Notes: generated by a model not told the origin, from the sequence alone. 64,000 nucleotides of DNA from Pseudomonadota bacterium (GCA_021790335.1 JAJYEE010000008.1:1-64000), one strand, 5' to 3'; numbered from the stretch's first letter, positions 48,982 through 62,541 are shown. Numbers and translations are program-made.

Positions 48982-51867
48982 ATGGATACTCCCACCCACA
49001 ACGGCGGCTATCTGCGGATTCGCGGAGCGCGCACCCACAACCTCCAGAACATAGACGCCGATCTGCCGCGAGACCGGCTCATCGTCATAACCGGCCTTTC
49101 AGGGTCCGGAAAGTCTTCGCTCGCGTTCGACACCCTGTATGCCGAGGGTCAGCGACGCTATGTCGAATCGCTGTCCTCCTATGCTCGGCAGTTTCTTTCG
49201 ATCATGGAGAAGCCGGACGTCGATCTGATCGAGGGACTGAGCCCGGCGATTTCCATCGAGCAGAAATCCGTCTCCCATAACCCGCGCTCGACCGTGGGAA
49301 CGGTTACCGAAATCTACGATTATCTGCGTCTGCTTTATGCACGCGTAGGCGAACCCCGCTGTCCGGAGCACAAGCTTGCGCTGGACGCCCAGACTGTCAG
49401 CCAGATGGTTGACCATATCATGGCACTTCCGGAGGGGACGCGTCTGATGCTGCTCGCACCGGTTGTGCATGAGCGCAAGGGGGAGCACGTTCAGCTTCTG
49501 GAAGGCCTGCGATCCCAGGGTTACATACGCGCGCGCATTGATGGCCGCGTGATTGAACTCGACGAAACCCCGGATCTGGAAAAGAACCAGAAGCACAGCA
49601 TCGAGGCGGTGGTAGATCGCATAGTGGTGCGGGCCGGACAGGAGCAGCGGCTTGCAGAATCGCTCGAGACCGGGCTCAAGCTTGGTGAAGGCGTAGTCCG
49701 TGCCGTTACCGTTCCGGAGGGATCTGGTCCGGCCGAGGAGCATCTTTTTTCCGCCCGCTATGCCTGCCCGCGGTGCGGCTACAGCCTGTCTGAACTCGAG
49801 CCGCGCCTGTTCTCGTTCAACAACCCGGCCGGCGCCTGCCCGTCGTGCGACGGGCTCGGCGTGCGCCAGTTCTTCGATCCGCAGCGCATCGTGACCGACC
49901 CCACTCTCAGTCTGCCCGCGGGTGCAATCCGCGGCTGGGACCGGCGCAACGCATTTTATTTCCACATGCTTGAATGTCTCGCCCGACACTACAAGTTCGA
50001 TCTGGATGCACCGTTTGACGCACTTCCCGGGGAAGTGCGCAAGGTCATTCTCTATGGCAGCGCAGAAGAGCTGATTAGCTTTACGTATCTGAACGACCGC
50101 GGCGGAGCACAGCGCCGCAGGCATCCGTTTGAAGGCGTCATTCCAAATATGGAACGACGCTTCCGTGAAACCGAATCCAATACCGTGCGTGAGGAACTTT
50201 CCAGATATCTCGGATCGCAACCCTGTCTGGACTGCAACGGCGCCCGCCTGCGGATCGAGGCGCGCAATGTGTTCGTCGATGGCAGGCCGATCCACGAGAT
50301 CACGCAGCTTCCGGTTGCCGCGGCACTGGCGTTCTTTCGCGCGCTTGCACTTTCGGGCCGGCGGCGTGAGATCGCCGACAAAATCGTCGCCGAAATCGGC
50401 AACCGGCTGGGATTTCTCGTGAACGTAGGGCTCGATTATCTGACGCTGGCGCGCTCGGCACAGACCCTTTCCGGGGGCGAGGCACAGCGTATCCGCCTTG
50501 CTTCGCAGATAGGGGCCGGTTTGGTCGGCGTCATGTATGTGCTTGATGAGCCCTCCATAGGCCTGCACCAGCGCGACAATGCCCGCCTGCTGGAGACGCT
50601 GCGCCAGCTGCGCGACGTGGGAAACACCGTGATCGTCGTCGAGCACGACGAGGATGCGATCCGCGCTGCAGACTACGTGCTTGATATCGGCCCCGGCGCC
50701 GGCGTTCACGGCGGGCGGGTCGTAGCCCAGGGCCGGCCCGAGGAGATTGCCCGCCAGCCTGCATCGATCACGGGACGATACCTTTCCGGCGCGGAGCGTA
50801 TCGCGGTTCCTGCACAGCGCGTGCAGAACGACAGTCAGCGCCAGCTTGTCATCCGCGGCGCGACGGGCAACAACCTGCAGGGCGTGGACGTGTCCATTCC
50901 GATCGGGCTTTTCACCTGCGTGACCGGTGTTTCCGGATCCGGAAAGTCGACACTCGTAAACGACACCCTGTTTGCGGCAACCGCACGGCATTTCCACGGA
51001 AGCAGCATCGAACCCGCCCCGTATGCGGCCATCGAAGGCCTGGAACAGCTGGACAAGGTCGTCGACATTGACCAGAGCCCTATCGGCCGCACGCCGCGGT
51101 CCAATCCCGCCACCTATACGGGACTTTTCACGCCGCTACGCGAACTGTTCGCCGGCACTCCGGAAGCGCGCACCCGCGGCTACACGCCGGGCCGATTCTC
51201 CTTCAATGTGCGCGGCGGACGCTGCGAGGCATGTCAGGGCGATGGGTTGATAAAAGTGGAGATGCATTTCCTGCCCGACATATACGTGCCCTGTGACGTG
51301 TGCAAAGGCAAGCGCTACAACCGCGAAACCCTCGAAATCCGCTACAAGGGCAAGACCATCCATGAAGTGCTGAACATGACCGTGGAGGAAGCGTCAGAAT
51401 TCTTCGATGCGATTCCGGTGATCCGACGCAAGCTCGAGACCCTGCTCGATGTCGGTCTTTCCTACATCACCCTGGGTCAGAGCGCCACCACCCTGTCAGG
51501 GGGCGAAGCACAGCGGGTCAAGCTTTCGCGCGAGCTGTCCAAGCGCGACACCGGTCAGACCCTCTACATACTCGACGAGCCGACTACCGGCCTGCACTTT
51601 CACGATATCAAGCAGCTGCTGGCGGTGCTGCACCGTCTGCGTGATCACGGCAATACGGTGGTGGTCATCGAGCACAACCTGGATGTCATCAAGACCGCCG
51701 ATTGGGTCATAGACCTCGGGCCCGAAGGAGGTGACGGCGGTGGCCGGGTCGTTGCGACCGGCACCCCCGAACATCTGGCGGCGCAGACCTCATCGCATAC
51801 CGCCAGGTTCCTCGGACCGATACTGGCGCGCGAGGGCAGCGACGGCACGCAGCGCAAGATCGGCTGA
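48982..51867 (+). CDS. uvrA: excinuclease ABC subunit A
   Basis: [40 protein letters not shown] and full-length match to family architecture. Confidence 0.97.
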   Translation: MDTPTHNGGYLRIRGARTHNLQNIDADLPRDRLIVITGLSGSGKSSLAFDTLYAEGQRRYVESLSSYARQFLSIMEKPDVDLIEGLSPAISIEQKSVSHNPRSTVGTVTEIYDYLRLLYARVGEPRCPEHKLALDAQTVSQMVDHIMALPEGTRLMLLAPVVHERKGEHVQLLEGLRSQGYIRARIDGRVIELDETPDLEKNQKHSIEAVVDRIVVRAGQEQRLAESLETGLKLGEGVVRAVTVPEGSGPAEEHLFSARYACPRCGYSLSELEPRLFSFNNPAGACPSCDGLGVRQFFDPQRIVTDPTLSLPAGAIRGWDRRNAFYFHMLECLARHYKFDLDAPFDALPGEVRKVILYGSAEELISFTYLNDRGGAQRRRHPFEGVIPNMERRFRETESNTVREELSRYLGSQPCLDCNGARLRIEARNVFVDGRPIHEITQLPVAAALAFFRALALSGRRREIADKIVAEIGNRLGFLVNVGLDYLTLARSAQTLSGGEAQRIRLASQIGAGLVGVMYVLDEPSIGLHQRDNARLLETLRQLRDVGNTVIVVEHDEDAIRAADYVLDIGPGAGVHGGRVVAQGRPEEIARQPASITGRYLSGAERIAVPAQRVQNDSQRQLVIRGATGNNLQGVDVSIPIGLFTCVTGVSGSGKSTLVNDTLFAATARHFHGSSIEPAPYAAIEGLEQLDKVVDIDQSPIGRTPRSNPATYTGLFTPLRELFAGTPEARTRGYTPGRFSFNVRGGRCEACQGDGLIKVEMHFLPDIYVPCDVCKGKRYNRETLEIRYKGKTIHEVLNMTVEEASEFFDAIPVIRRKLETLLDVGLSYITLGQSATTLSGGEAQRVKLSRELSKRDTGQTLYILDEPTTGLHFHDIKQLLAVLHRLRDHGNTVVVIEHNLDVIKTADWVIDLGPEGGDGGGRVVATGTPEHLAAQTSSHTARFLGPILAREGSDGTQRKIG

Positions 51868-52054
51868 CCGGGACGCCAGACGCGTTTCATGTTTGCCCTC
51901 GGCATCGGAGGTACCGATCTGCAACCTAAAGCGGGGACGCGGGAAGCGCAACGCCCGAATGCATCTGCGTCGCGCCCGACACCAGGGGAACCCCGTTTCC
52001 GGGACAGGGAATCCAGCAGGTCGGGGTGCTGCCTGCTGTCGCGCAGCGGTTGCC

Positions 52055-52780
52055 CTACCCGATCTCTACCCGATCGCCAAGCTGCAGCCCGAGTGCATCC
52101 GCGGCACTGCCTTCATTGACGGCGATTTCGACAAGATCGCTGGAATTGTGATACCAGAATGCCTTTCCGGGCACCACGGCGCTGAAACTGGCAGCGTAGT
52201 GCAACGTCTGTCCCCGGACGCGCAGGACGCGCCCGGTCTCGGCGCGACCGGCAGGCAGTCCGGTGACCGCGTTTCCAAAGCCATCGATGTAGATCACCTC
52301 AGGCAGTTCATCGGGCCACATTTCACCGTCGGGCGCAGCAAGGCTGGCGGGGCGGGCTTCGGGCAGCACCCCGCGTGTCAGGCCGGCAGCGACCGGCGCA
52401 AAAAGGTCGCGGCCGTGAAAGGTGCTGGACAGACGTGCCGGACGCCACAGGATCTCATAACAGTCGAGGCGCCCGGCGCGGCGCGCCAACACGTGAAACA
52501 GCCCGTTGTCCGGCCCGACGAACCAGCGCGCGTCGGCGTGTACGGCCACCGCGCGGCGCGTGCCGCCTACCCCGGGATCGACAACGCACAGAAATACGGT
52601 CGAAGCCGGAAACGGCGAGAGGAGACTGGGGAGAAGATACGCGCCGGCACGGACGTCGTAGCGCGGAACGTCGTGAAGCAGATCGATGACCGGCACGCCC
52701 GGTGCGGATTCCGCAAGCACCGCATGCAGCTGGCCCACGTAGGGGCCATTCAAACCGAAGTCGGTAAACAGCGCAATCAT
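52055..52780 (-). CDS. SAM hydroxide adenosyltransferase/SAM hydrolase (DUF62 family)
   Basis: MIALFTDFGLNGPYVGQLHAVL...VDPGVGGTRRAVAV...FVGPDNGL. Confidence 0.9.
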   Translation of the reverse strand: MIALFTDFGLNGPYVGQLHAVLAESAPGVPVIDLLHDVPRYDVRAGAYLLPSLLSPFPASTVFLCVVDPGVGGTRRAVAVHADARWFVGPDNGLFHVLARRAGRLDCYEILWRPARLSSTFHGRDLFAPVAAGLTRGVLPEARPASLAAPDGEMWPDELPEVIYIDGFGNAVTGLPAGRAETGRVLRVRGQTLHYAASFSAVVPGKAFWYHNSSDLVEIAVNEGSAADALGLQLGDRVEIG

Positions 52781-52932
52781 GGGGCCATGGTAGCAGAGCC
52801 CGGGAAAAGCGTAATCGGCAAAAAACAAGGGCCGGGTATAAACCTGGCCCTTTGGGGATCCACATCTGGACTGCCAAGGCTTTAGCCTGCGGTACCGGCG
52901 GCCGCCCTGCGGCCGTTCCGGCGACCCGAAAA

Positions 52933-53343
52933 TCAGGACTTGGCTACTGCTCCCGCAGCAGGTGCAGCTTCATCGGCACCGGTCTCGGGACGGTCAACGA
53001 GCTGGACCAGCGCCATGGGGGCGTTGTCCCCGGTGCGATAGCCGAATTTCAGGATGCGCAGATATCCACCTGGCCGGTTGCGGTAGCGGACGCCGAGGAC
53101 ATCGAACAGCTTCGTCACTACCTCGCGGTCCCGCAGGCGTGCGTAGGCCAGCCGGCGGTTCGCGACGCTCGCTGACTTCGCCAGGGTGATGAGGGGCTCG
53201 GCAACGCGCCGCAGTTCCTTCGCCTTGGGAAGGGTGGTCCGAATCTGCTCATGGCGGAACAGCGACGCTGCCATGTTCTTGAACAGCGCTTCGCGATGGC
53301 TGCTGGTGCGATTGAGCTTACGACCGCTCTTATGATGACGCAT
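52933..53343 (-). CDS. rplQ: ribosomal protein L17
   Basis: [28 protein letters not shown]. Confidence 0.96.
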   Translation of the reverse strand: MRHHKSGRKLNRTSSHREALFKNMAASLFRHEQIRTTLPKAKELRRVAEPLITLAKSASVANRRLAYARLRDREVVTKLFDVLGVRYRNRPGGYLRILKFGYRTGDNAPMALVQLVDRPETGADEAAPAAGAVAKS

Positions 53344-53361
53344 TTGCTTATACCTCTTCCG

Positions 53362-54366
53362 TCAAGCGGATTCCTTCTCCGGGGCCTTGGCCTTGATCGA
53401 CATCGGCGGCCAGTTCTCAAGCTTCATGCCCAGCGACAGCTGATGCGTGGCGAGGACGTCCTTGATCTCGGTCAGCGACTTCTTGCCAAGATTTGGCGTC
53501 TTGAGCAGTTCCACCTCGGTACGTTGCACCAGATCCCCGATGTAGAAAATGTTCTCGGCCTTCAGGCAGTTCGCCGAACGCACCGTGAGTTCCAGATCAT
53601 CGACCGGACGCAGCAGCAGTGGGTTGATGTTAGGCGCGGGCGACTCGATAGCCTTGGTTTCGGGACTCTTCAGATCCACAAAAATGGAAATCTGGTCCTG
53701 CAGGATGTTCGCCGCCCGGCGCACCGCTTCCTCCGGATCGATCGCACCGTTGGTCTCGATATCGAGAACCAGCTTGTCCAGGTCGGTACGCTGCTCAACG
53801 CGCGCATTCTCCACCGTGTAGGAAACACGCCGCACAGGACTGAACGAGGCATCCAGCTGCATGACCCCGATTTCCCGGCTCTCTTCCGCGGACCGCGCAG
53901 TCACCGGCTGGTAGCCGCGGCCGCGCATGATCCTCAGGTCCATGGAGATCGAGCCGCCCTTGGTAAGCGTGGCGATCAGATGCCCGGGATTGACGACCTC
54001 TACGTCCTGGTCAAGGCTGATATCACCAGCCGTTACCGGGCCGGGGCCCTTCTTCGCGAGCTTCAGGGTTGTTTCATGGCGGCTGCCGTGCATGCGCAGC
54101 GCCAGCGACTTGAGGTTCAACAGGATGTCGATGACATCTTCCTGCACGCCCTCCAGGCTGGAGTATTCATGCAGCACGCCCTCGATCTTGACCTCGGTGA
54201 TGGCACATCCGGGCATCGATGACAGAAGTATCCGGCGCAGGGCATTGCCGAGCGTGTAGCCGAATCCCCGCTCGAGCGGCTCCAGCGTGATTTTAGCGCG
54301 CGCAACCCCCAGGCTTTGCACGTCGACCAGCCTCGGTTTGAGAAATTCCGTTGCAGAACTCTGCAT
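53362..54366 (-). CDS. rpoA: RNA polymerase alpha subunit
   Basis: [32 protein letters not shown]. Confidence 0.97.
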   Translation of the reverse strand: MQSSATEFLKPRLVDVQSLGVARAKITLEPLERGFGYTLGNALRRILLSSMPGCAITEVKIEGVLHEYSSLEGVQEDVIDILLNLKSLALRMHGSRHETTLKLAKKGPGPVTAGDISLDQDVEVVNPGHLIATLTKGGSISMDLRIMRGRGYQPVTARSAEESREIGVMQLDASFSPVRRVSYTVENARVEQRTDLDKLVLDIETNGAIDPEEAVRRAANILQDQISIFVDLKSPETKAIESPAPNINPLLLRPVDDLELTVRSANCLKAENIFYIGDLVQRTEVELLKTPNLGKKSLTEIKDVLATHQLSLGMKLENWPPMSIKAKAPEKESA

Positions 54367-54396
54367 AGTGTGTCCTCGCTTGAACCAGTGCCGCTA

Positions 54397-55023
54397 CTAC
54401 TTCGAGTAGAGGGCGACGACCAGGTGTTCGTTGATGTCGGACGGCAGGTCCCCGCGCTCGGGCACAGCCTTGAAGATGCCCTTCATTGCCTTGGAGTCGA
54501 CCTCGACCCATTCAGGGAACCCTCGCTGCTCGGCAGCTTCCAGCGCGGCCTTGATACGCAGCTGCTCTTTGGCCGACGAGGTAATCTCGATCACGTCGCT
54601 GGCACGCACCTGATAAGACGGGATGTTGGTGCGCTTGCCGTTGACCAGGATCGCATTGTGCCGCACAAGCTGGCGCGCCTCGGTACGCGAGACCCCGAAA
54701 CCCATCCGGAACACCACATTGTCCAGGCGGCTCTCGAGCAGAATGAGCAGGTTCTCGCCGGTCGAGCCGCGACGCCGGTCGGATTCGGCGTAATAGTTGG
54801 CAAACTGCCGCTCGAGAATCCCGTAAATCCGGCGCAGCTTCTGTTTTTCACGCAGCTGTGCACCGTAATCCGAGGCACGACCACGCCGCTGGCCGTGCTG
54901 GCCGGGAGCATAGGCGCGCTTTTCGACCGGACACTTTTCGGTAAAGCACTTCTCGCCTTTGAGGAAAAGCTTGCCTCCCTCGCGGCGACATTGACGGCAT
55001 TTCGAATCGGTATAGCGTGCCAC
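54397..55023 (-). CDS. rpsD: ribosomal protein S4
   Basis: [28 protein letters not shown]. Confidence 0.97.
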   Translation of the reverse strand: MARYTDSKCRQCRREGGKLFLKGEKCFTEKCPVEKRAYAPGQHGQRRGRASDYGAQLREKQKLRRIYGILERQFANYYAESDRRRGSTGENLLILLESRLDNVVFRMGFGVSRTEARQLVRHNAILVNGKRTNIPSYQVRASDVIEITSSAKEQLRIKAALEAAEQRGFPEWVEVDSKAMKGIFKAVPERGDLPSDINEHLVVALYSK

Positions 55024-55050
55024 GTAATTCTCCGTTAATTCCGCAAGGCT

Positions 55051-55455
55051 TTAGACGCGACGTCTCTTGGCCGGACGACACCCGTTGTGCGGAATCGGTG
55101 TGACGTCAATGATGTTGCTGATTTCGTAACCGATGACATGCAGCGCACGCACCGCCGAGTCGCGCCCTGGTCCCGGACCCTTCACCTTGATCTCCAGCGC
55201 CTTGACGCCGAACTCCTGAGCCGCACGCCCGGCCTTGTCGGCAGCGACCTGCGCGGCAAACGGCGTGCTTTTGCGCGAGCCCTTGAATCCGGCCCCGCCG
55301 GCCGTCGCCCAGGACAGCACGTTTCCCTGGCGATCGGTTATCGTGATGATGGTGTTGTTGAACGATGCATGAATATGCGCTATGCCTTCCGCAACACTTT
55401 TGCGGACGCGCTTCTTCGCCTTCGGTGCAGCGACATTCGTGGTTGCATTAGCCAT
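55051..55455 (-). CDS. rpsK: ribosomal protein S11
   Basis: [31 protein letters not shown]. Confidence 0.97.
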   Translation of the reverse strand: MANATTNVAAPKAKKRVRKSVAEGIAHIHASFNNTIITITDRQGNVLSWATAGGAGFKGSRKSTPFAAQVAADKAGRAAQEFGVKALEIKVKGPGPGRDSAVRALHVIGYEISNIIDVTPIPHNGCRPAKRRRV

Positions 55456-55476
55456 TCGGATTCCCGGAAAACCAGT

Positions 55477-55833
55477 CTATTTTCTGATTGCTTTGCGCGG
55501 ACCCTTGCGGGTGCGGGCGTTTGTGCGGGTGCGCTGACCACGCACCGGCAGACCACGGCGATGGCGCAGCCCGCGGTAGGTGCCCAGATCCATCAGGCGC
55601 TTGATGTTCATCGACACCGTACGCCGCAGGTCTCCCTCCACCGTAAACTTGGCCACCTCGGCACGCAGCTTGTCGACCTCTGCATCGGTGAGGTCCTTGA
55701 CCTTGGTGGTTGAGGCGATTCCGGCGCCCGTGCAAATCAGGTGAGCGCGTGGACGGCCGACGCCATAAATGGAGGTCAGCGCGATTTCAACGTGCTTATG
55801 ATTCGGTATATTGATGCCTGCAATACGGGCCAT
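55477..55833 (-). CDS. rpsM: ribosomal protein S13
   Basis: [27 protein letters not shown]. Confidence 0.97.
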   Translation of the reverse strand: MARIAGINIPNHKHVEIALTSIYGVGRPRAHLICTGAGIASTTKVKDLTDAEVDKLRAEVAKFTVEGDLRRTVSMNIKRLMDLGTYRGLRHRRGLPVRGQRTRTNARTRKGPRKAIRK

Positions 55834-55920
55834 TCAACCTATCTCCAGCTCTGCTTTTTCCGCGCGGAAACGCGGAAGAATACTTCCATTACACTAAAAA
55901 ATCAACGGCGGTACTGCCGC

Positions 55921-56034
55921 TCAACCCTGACGCTGCTTATGTGTCGGGTCCGAGCAGATGATGCGTACCACACGCTTGCGCCGCACAACCTTGCAGTTGC
56001 GACAAAGTTTCTTGACGGAAGCCCTAACCTTCAT
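55921..56034 (-). CDS. rpmJ: ribosomal protein L36
   Basis: Manual translation [37 protein letters not shown] (below the ORF-track cutoff). Confidence 0.95.
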   Translation of the reverse strand: MKVRASVKKLCRNCKVVRRKRVVRIICSDPTHKQRQG

Positions 56035-56080
56035 CTCTTTTTGCTCCAATTGGGGATGCTTGATGAACCGCTGTCCCTGC

Positions 56081-57433
56081 TCAGTGGATTCCCATCCCGC
56101 CGCCGGTCAGATTGGCCCTCTTCAACAGGCTCTCATACTGATGGGACATCAGATGCGCCTGCACCTGGGCCATGAAATCCATGCACACGACCACGATGAT
56201 CAGCAGCGATGTGCCACCGAAATAAAACGGCACGTTCCATTTGACGATCAGAAACTCCGGCAGAAGACACACCAGGGTCACATAGAGCGCCCCCGCAAGA
56301 GTCAGGCGGGACATGACGCCGTCGATATAACGCGCGCTCTGCTCGCCAGGCCGGATTCCCGGAATGAACGCACCCGACTTCTTCAGGTTATCCGCGGTCT
56401 CCTTGGGATTGAACACCATGGCCGTATAGAAGAAACAGAAAAATATGATCGCGGTCGCATACAGAATCACGTAGATCGGCTGTCCGGGGGAAAGCGTGGT
56501 GGCGACATCGCGCAGCCAGCCCATGCCCTTGGTGCGCCCGAACCAGCTGCCCAGCGTGGCTGGAAACAGGATGATGCTCGACGCAAAAATCGGCGGAATC
56601 ACACCCGACATATTGATCTTCAGGGGCAGATGGCTGGTCTGGCCCGCATACATCCTGCGCCCCTGCTGCCGCTTGGCATAGTTCACCGTTATGCGGCGCT
56701 GTCCGCGCTCGACAAACACCACAAAACCCGTCACTGCGATGGCGATCACGAACAGCACCAGGACGAACAGCGGCTGGAACGATCCGGTGCGTGCCAGCTC
56801 GAGCGTGCTGCCGATCGCACGCGGCAGTCCCGCTATGATCCCCGAGAAAATGATCATCGACATGCCATTGCCGATGCCACGCTCGGTCATCTGCTCTCCG
56901 AGCCACATCAGGAACATCGTTCCGCTGACCAGCGTTATGACCGATACGAGCTTGAATCCGATACCCGGTGATATGACAACCGGAACTCCGCCGGAATGCT
57001 GCCCGGCCAGCGCGATGGATATGCCCAGGGCCTGGAACATCGCCAGGAACACCGTGGCGTAACGCGTGTACTGCGTGATCTTGCGGCGTCCTGACTCACC
57101 TTCCTTCTTGAGCTCCTCCAGGGAGGGGATGACCGTGGTGAGCAGCTGCATGATGATCGACGCCGAGATATAGGGCATTACTCCCAGCGCGAACACCGAG
57201 AACCTGCCGAGCGCCCCGCCCGAAAACATGTTGAACAGACCGACGATCGAGCCCTGGTTCTGACGGAACAGCTCGGCCAAAGCCGCCGCATTGATTCCCG
57301 GCACCGGAATATGCGTGCCGATGCGGAAGACCACCAGCGCCGCAAGCACGAAGAGCATGCGCTGCTTGAGGTCTGTCAGCTTCCCGCCAAGCAGACCTGT
57401 ACCGGCCCCGGAACGTGCGTCTTTGCGCGGCAT
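56081..57433 (-). CDS. secY: preprotein translocase SecY
   Basis: [27 protein letters not shown]. Confidence 0.97.
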   Translation of the reverse strand: MPRKDARSGAGTGLLGGKLTDLKQRMLFVLAALVVFRIGTHIPVPGINAAALAELFRQNQGSIVGLFNMFSGGALGRFSVFALGVMPYISASIIMQLLTTVIPSLEELKKEGESGRRKITQYTRYATVFLAMFQALGISIALAGQHSGGVPVVISPGIGFKLVSVITLVSGTMFLMWLGEQMTERGIGNGMSMIIFSGIIAGLPRAIGSTLELARTGSFQPLFVLVLFVIAIAVTGFVVFVERGQRRITVNYAKRQQGRRMYAGQTSHLPLKINMSGVIPPIFASSIILFPATLGSWFGRTKGMGWLRDVATTLSPGQPIYVILYATAIIFFCFFYTAMVFNPKETADNLKKSGAFIPGIRPGEQSARYIDGVMSRLTLAGALYVTLVCLLPEFLIVKWNVPFYFGGTSLLIIVVVCMDFMAQVQAHLMSHQYESLLKRANLTGGGMGIH

Positions 57434-57867
57434 CAGTCCTCGACCTTTCCACCGGCCCGAGTGATGGCTGCCAAGGCACCCTTGGTAGCGGCAATGCCCT
57501 TGAGGGTGACCGGCCGCTCCAGCGTGCCCGCCAGAAACACCTTGGCACGCAAAACATCGCTCGCAACGAGATTGGCAGCCTTGAGTGCCGCCAGATCGAT
57601 GACGTCGACATCGAGTTTGCCGAGCGCATGCAGCCGCACTTCACCAATCAGCGCCTGCTGCTTCGAGCGGAAGCCGCGCTTCGGCAAGCGCCGCTGCAGG
57701 GGCATCTGTCCGCCCTCGAAACCGACCTTGTGATATCCGCCGGCGCGCGCACGTTGACCCTTGTGGCCGCGACCTGCAGTCTTGCCCAAGCCGGAACCGC
57801 CGCCACGTCCCACGCGCTTCGGCCCTGATTTGCTGCCGGCGGTAGGTTTGAGTGTGTTGAGCCGCAT
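57433..57867 (-). CDS. rplO: ribosomal protein L15
   Basis: [38 protein letters not shown]. Confidence 0.96.
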   Translation of the reverse strand: MRLNTLKPTAGSKSGPKRVGRGGGSGLGKTAGRGHKGQRARAGGYHKVGFEGGQMPLQRRLPKRGFRSKQQALIGEVRLHALGKLDVDVIDLAALKAANLVASDVLRAKVFLAGTLERPVTLKGIAATKGALAAITRAGGKVED

Positions 57868-57869
57868 TG

Positions 57870-58076
57870 TCAGACTTCCTCGAACTTAACCATGTACGCC
57901 ACCTTGTCGATCATGCCGCGAATGGCGGGCGTATCTTCAACTTCTACGGTGTGCCGGATCCGGCGCAGCCCGAGACCTTTGACGCAGGCGATATGCCGCT
58001 TGCCGGTTCCGAAGGGGCTGCGGAACAGAGTTACTCTCAGTTTCTTTCCAGCACCGGTTTTCTGTGTTTTGGCCAC
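57870..58076 (-). CDS. rpmD: ribosomal protein L30 (GTG start)
   Basis: [59 protein letters not shown]. Confidence 0.9.
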   Translation of the reverse strand: MAKTQKTGAGKKLRVTLFRSPFGTGKRHIACVKGLGLRRIRHTVEVEDTPAIRGMIDKVAYMVKFEEV

Positions 58077-58087
58077 AGCCGCGCTCC

Positions 58088-58594
58088 TTATCCGGTGATT
58101 TCCTCCACCGTCTTGCCGCGCTTGGCGGCGATCCCGGCGGGGTTGTTGATTGCCTGCAGTGCCTTGATGGTGGCACGAACGACGTTGATCGGATTGCTGG
58201 AACCGATGCACTTGGCCAGAACATCATTCACGCCGGCCACTTCGAACACGGCCCGCATGGCACCGCCAGCAATGATCCCCGTGCCTTCCGAAGCGGGCCG
58301 CATCACGACCCTGGCTGCACCATGCCGACCCGCAACAGGATAGTGCAGGGTGCCTTTCTTCAGGCTGACCTTCACCAGGTTGCGACGCGCGTCGTCCATG
58401 GCCTTCTGCACCGCCACCGGCACCTCGCGCGCCTTACCCTGGCCCAGGCCGACACGGCCGTCACCGTCGCCCACGACGGTCAGAGCCGCGAAACCGAACT
58501 GCCGGCCACCCTTGACCACCTTGGCAACACGATTGACGCTTATCAGCTTTTCGCGGAGATTGTCTCCGCGCCCTTCGTTATTGGAATCCGCCAC
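58088..58594 (-). CDS. rpsE: ribosomal protein S5
   Basis: [36 protein letters not shown]. Confidence 0.97.
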   Translation of the reverse strand: MADSNNEGRGDNLREKLISVNRVAKVVKGGRQFGFAALTVVGDGDGRVGLGQGKAREVPVAVQKAMDDARRNLVKVSLKKGTLHYPVAGRHGAARVVMRPASEGTGIIAGGAMRAVFEVAGVNDVLAKCIGSSNPINVVRATIKALQAINNPAGIAAKRGKTVEEITG

Positions 58595-58605
58595 CTTGCT
58601 CGCCC

Positions 58606-58959
58606 TCAGAATTCCAGGCCGTTTTCGCGCGCTGCATCAGCAAGCGCCTTCACACGGCCGTGGTACTTGAACCCAGATCGATCGAACGCCACACGCGTCA
58701 CGCCCGCAGCCTTTGCCTTCTCTGCTATGCGCTTTCCGATCGCGCCTGCGGCGGCAACGTTGCCCCCGGACTTCAGCTGTTTGCGCACTTCCGTCTCCAG
58801 CGTCGAGGCGCTGGCCAGAACGCGGCCACCGCTCGGGTCGATGACCTGCGCGTAAATGTGACGCGGGGTGCGATGCACACACAGCCGGGCGGCCTGCAGA
58901 ACCGCAATTCTCTGCCGTGTCTTGTGATTGCGCCGTGCGCGTGCCTGTGCTTTGTTCAT
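58606..58959 (-). CDS. rplR: ribosomal protein L18
   Basis: [29 protein letters not shown]. Confidence 0.96.
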   Translation of the reverse strand: MNKAQARARRNHKTRQRIAVLQAARLCVHRTPRHIYAQVIDPSGGRVLASASTLETEVRKQLKSGGNVAAAGAIGKRIAEKAKAAGVTRVAFDRSGFKYHGRVKALADAARENGLEF

Positions 58960-58994
58960 GGTTGACTCGGCTACCTCGACAATGACCTTTAAGA

Positions 58995-59528
58995 CTACTT
59001 CTTCTTGGCCTCTTTACGGACCACGTGCTCATCGGAATAGCGCACGCCCTTGCCCTTGTACGGCTCCGGTTCGCGGTAGCGGCGGATCTCCGACGCCACC
59101 TGACCGACCTTCTGCTTGTCGGCACCCCGCACCACGATCTCGGTCTGACTGGGCGTTTCTATCGTGATGCCTTCGGGAATCGCATAGACCACCGGATGTG
59201 AGAAGCCGAGTGACAGATTGAGGTTCTTGCCCTGCACCGCCGCACGGTAACCCACGCCGACGATAGTAAGCTTCTTTTCGAAGCCCTTGCTTACCCCGGT
59301 GACCATGTTGCTCACCAGCGCACGCGTCGTTCCCGACATGGCATTGGAAATGGTACTTTCGTCCATCGCCTCGAAGGTGGCGCTATCCCCGTCCAGCGAC
59401 ATCTTGACCAGCGGGTGGAGGTTGTACTGAAGCTGTCCCTTGGGCCCCTTGACGCTCAGCACGCCGGCTGCAAGCTTGGCATCGACACCCTTCGGAATGC
59501 TGACCGGATATTTTGCAATTCTTGACAC
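58995..59528 (-). CDS. rplF: ribosomal protein L6
   Basis: [31 protein letters not shown]. Confidence 0.97.
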   Translation of the reverse strand: MSRIAKYPVSIPKGVDAKLAAGVLSVKGPKGQLQYNLHPLVKMSLDGDSATFEAMDESTISNAMSGTTRALVSNMVTGVSKGFEKKLTIVGVGYRAAVQGKNLNLSLGFSHPVVYAIPEGITIETPSQTEIVVRGADKQKVGQVASEIRRYREPEPYKGKGVRYSDEHVVRKEAKKK

Positions 59529-59541
59529 TGTTCTGCACCTA

Positions 59542-59937
59542 TCAGGAAACGACGCACAGCACTTCGCCGCCGAGCCCGGCCTTGCGCGCGGCCCGGTCGG
59601 TCATGATGCCCCGCGAGGTCGAAACGATGGCCACGCCCAGACCGCCACTCACCAGCGGCAGACTGTCCTTGCCCCGGTACCTGCGGCAACCCGGCGTGCT
59701 GACACGCTGGATGCGTTCGATGACCGGGCTTCCGGCATAATATTTGAGGCGCACTTCAAGAACGGGTTTGCCACCGGAGTCGACGACCCTGAAGTCCTCG
59801 ATGTAGCCTTCGTCTTTCAGCACCTGCGCGATCGCCTGCTTGATCGTGGACGAAGGCATCCGCACGCCGATCTTCTCGGCTGCCTGGCCGTTGCGAATGT
59901 AGGTCAGCATATCGGCTATGGGGTCGGTCATGCTCAT
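59542..59937 (-). CDS. rpsH: ribosomal protein S8
   Basis: [22 protein letters not shown]...[20 protein letters not shown]. Confidence 0.96.
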   Translation of the reverse strand: MSMTDPIADMLTYIRNGQAAEKIGVRMPSSTIKQAIAQVLKDEGYIEDFRVVDSGGKPVLEVRLKYYAGSPVIERIQRVSTPGCRRYRGKDSLPLVSGGLGVAIVSTSRGIMTDRAARKAGLGGEVLCVVS

Positions 59938-59970
59938 AAATGGCTGTTCCTGTCTGTGCTCTGTTCGCCG

Positions 59971-60276
59971 CTACCAGCTGGCCTTGACAACACCCGGAGC
60001 TTCGCCGCGCATCATCACTTCACGCAGCTTGCTGCGGCTCAATCCGAATTTGCGGTAATAGCCGCGTGCGCGCCCGGTTACGGCGCAGCGGTTGCGAATG
60101 CGGCTACGGCTCGAGTCCCGCGGCAGCTTCTGCAGCTCGAACTGAGCCTGATAACGCTCTTCGTCGCCGATCTTCATGTCGCAGATCATGGCCTTGAGCT
60201 CGGCGCGCCGCTTGGCATACTTCGCCACCAGCACCTTGCGCTTCTCGTCGCGCAAAACCATCGATTTCTTTGCCAT
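59971..60276 (-). CDS. rpsN: ribosomal protein S14
   Basis: [41 protein letters not shown]. Confidence 0.97.
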   Translation of the reverse strand: MAKKSMVLRDEKRKVLVAKYAKRRAELKAMICDMKIGDEERYQAQFELQKLPRDSSRSRIRNRCAVTGRARGYYRKFGLSRSKLREVMMRGEAPGVVKASW

Positions 60277-60283
60277 GTATCCC

Positions 60284-60823
60284 TCAGCTCTTGATCGGAA
60301 AGTTGAAAGCCGTCAGCAGCGCACGAGCCTCGTCATCGGTCTTTGCGCTGGTCGCTATCGATACATCCATGCCGCGCAGCGCATCGATCTTGTCGTAATC
60401 GATCTCCGGAAAGATTATCTGTTCCTTTATGCCCATGGAGTAATTCCCGCTCCCATCGAACGACCGGCTGGAAAGACCACGGAAATCGCGCACCCGGGGT
60501 ATCGCAATGGTAATGAGACGGTCAAGAAACTCGTACATGCGCGCACGCCGCAGCGTCACCTTGCAGCCTATGGGCCAGTTCTCGCGCACCTTGAAGGCCG
60601 CAACCGACTTGCGCGCACGAGTCATGACCGGTTTCTGGCCAGCCAGTTTCTCCATATCGGACATGGCGTTTTCCAGCACCTTGCGGTCTGCCAGGGCCTC
60701 GCCTACGCCCATGTTAAGCGTGATATGGGTTATGCGCGGCACCTGCATCGGGTTCTTGTACCCGAATTTTGCCATGAGCTCCGGCACCACCGTCTTCCGA
60801 TAATATTCTTGCAGTCTCGCCAT
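60284..60823 (-). CDS. rplE: ribosomal protein L5
   Basis: [43 protein letters not shown]. Confidence 0.97.
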   Translation of the reverse strand: MARLQEYYRKTVVPELMAKFGYKNPMQVPRITHITLNMGVGEALADRKVLENAMSDMEKLAGQKPVMTRARKSVAAFKVRENWPIGCKVTLRRARMYEFLDRLITIAIPRVRDFRGLSSRSFDGSGNYSMGIKEQIIFPEIDYDKIDALRGMDVSIATSAKTDDEARALLTAFNFPIKS

Positions 60824-60837
60824 CTCGACTTCACCCG

Positions 60838-61155
60838 TCAGATATCAGCGACTTCGCCGCCGTGGCGGAAGAAGCGCACCTTGCGGCCGTCTTCCAGAGT
60901 CCGGAAACCGATCCGCCCGCCCTTCCCGTTTGCGCCGTTGAAGAGCGCCAGATTCGAAATATGGATCGGCGCCTCTTTGTCGATAATCCCGCCGGTCACG
61001 TTCTTGTTCGGATTCGGACGGGTATGGCGCTTCACCATGTTCACGTTTTCGACCAACACACGATCCTCGGCGAGAATGCGCAGTACCGTCCCACGCTTGC
61101 CCTTGTCCCGGCCCCTGCGGACAACTACCTGATCGCCTTTGCGTATCTTTTGCAT
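60838..61155 (-). CDS. rplX: ribosomal protein L24
   Basis: [27 protein letters not shown]. Confidence 0.96.
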   Translation of the reverse strand: MQKIRKGDQVVVRRGRDKGKRGTVLRILAEDRVLVENVNMVKRHTRPNPNKNVTGGIIDKEAPIHISNLALFNGANGKGGRIGFRTLEDGRKVRFFRHGGEVADI

Positions 61156-61167
61156 AATCCTAAGCCC

Positions 61168-61536
61168 TCACAGCACTTCCGGAGCAAGGGAAATGATCTT
61201 CATGAATTTTTCGCTGCGCAGCTCGCGCGTCACCGGTCCGAAGATGCGCGTGCCGACTGGCTGGTGCTGCGGGTTAAGCAGCACTGCCGCATTCGTATCA
61301 AAGCGGATTACCGACCCATCCGCCCGGCGTACGCCCTTGCGCGTCCGCACGATCACCGCATCGTAGACATCACCCTTTTTCACACGCCCGCGCGGGATAG
61401 CCTCCTTGATGCTGACCTTTATGATGTCCCCAATACCGGCATAACGGCGCTTGGATCCACCGAGCACCTTGATGCATTGCACAGTTTTGGCTCCGCTGTT
61501 GTCCGCCACCGACAACATGCTCTGCATCTGAATCAT
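61168..61536 (-). CDS. rplN: ribosomal protein L14
   Basis: [33 protein letters not shown]. Confidence 0.97.
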   Translation of the reverse strand: MIQMQSMLSVADNSGAKTVQCIKVLGGSKRRYAGIGDIIKVSIKEAIPRGRVKKGDVYDAVIVRTRKGVRRADGSVIRFDTNAAVLLNPQHQPVGTRIFGPVTRELRSEKFMKIISLAPEVL

Positions 61537-61640
61537 GACCTAAACCCCGCACTCGAACTTGTTATCCCGCCATTCCCGCGGTAAAGCAGCTGATTTTAAC
61601 ATCACACGCGGGCGCAGCAAACCGATTTCGGCCTGCGCGC

Positions 61641-61907
61641 TTACGCCGCAACGGCCTTTTCCAGCACCTTCACCAGTCTCCAGGTCTTGGTCTTCGACAG
61701 CGGCCGGCATTCCTCTACGAGAACCAGATCGCCTTCCTTGCAATCGTTGTTCTCGTCATGCGCGTGCAGCTTCGTGCGGCGCCGTATGAACTTGCCGTAA
61801 AGCGGATGCGGAACCTGCCGCTCGACCACGACGGTGATGGTCTTGTTCATCTTGCTGCTCAGCACACGACCGCTCACGGTACGTGCAGTGCGTGTGTCTT
61901 CACTCAT
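61641..61907 (-). CDS. rpsQ: ribosomal protein S17
   Basis: [36 protein letters not shown]. Confidence 0.96.
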   Translation of the reverse strand: MSEDTRTARTVSGRVLSSKMNKTITVVVERQVPHPLYGKFIRRRTKLHAHDENNDCKEGDLVLVEECRPLSKTKTWRLVKVLEKAVAA

Positions 61908-62115
61908 TGCCGACCACCCCTTTTTCGTTCATCACCGTGCGGATGCGTGCGATATCACGCCGCAATTTGCCGAGCCGCGAGCTGTTCGCAAGCTGTCCGG
62001 TAGCCTTCTGCATGCGCAGGTTGAACTGTTCCTGCAGAAGCCCCTTGATCTCTTCGGTTCTGGCTTCCGCCGACATACCACGGATTTCTTTCGCCTTCAT
62101 CGCTGCACCTGTCAA
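61900..62115 (-). CDS. rpmC: ribosomal protein L29
   Basis: [55 protein letters not shown]. Confidence 0.95.
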   Translation of the reverse strand: MTGAAMKAKEIRGMSAEARTEEIKGLLQEQFNLRMQKATGQLANSSRLGKLRRDIARIRTVMNEKGVVGNE

Positions 62116-62525
62116 ATGACCTGGCGGGCTACAAACGTCGTGCGTACCGGCAGCTTAGCCGCGGCAAGCCTGAATGCACTCCTCGCCTCAACCTCGCCAA
62201 TGCCCTCCATCTCGTAGAGGACCGTGCCGGGCTTTATCTCTGCGACCCAGTACTCCGGGTTGCCCTTGCCGCTACCCATGCGGACTTCCAGCGGCTTTTT
62301 CGAAATCGGCTTGTCGGGGAAGATGCGTATCCACACCCGGCCGCCGCGCTTGATGGAACGCGTCAGCGCGCGGCGCGCGGCCTCGATCTGACGGGCGGTG
62401 ACACGCCCGCGGGTCGTGGCCTTCAGCCCAAACTCACCGAAGCTCACCTTGTTGCCGCGTGTGGCGACCCCACGGTTGCGGCCCTTATGCTGCTTGCGGT
62501 ACTTGGTTCTCTTTGGCTGCAACAT
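62112..62525 (-). CDS. rplP: ribosomal protein L16
   Basis: [36 protein letters not shown]. Confidence 0.97.
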   Translation of the reverse strand: MLQPKRTKYRKQHKGRNRGVATRGNKVSFGEFGLKATTRGRVTARQIEAARRALTRSIKRGGRVWIRIFPDKPISKKPLEVRMGSGKGNPEYWVAEIKPGTVLYEMEGIGEVEARSAFRLAAAKLPVRTTFVARQVI

Positions 62526-62541
62526 CTGCGTATCCCCGTGT

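Noticed and set aside
49099-50997. 632-aa minus-strand ORF
   Set aside because: Antisense to uvrA; a mirror ORF typical of high-GC genomes.
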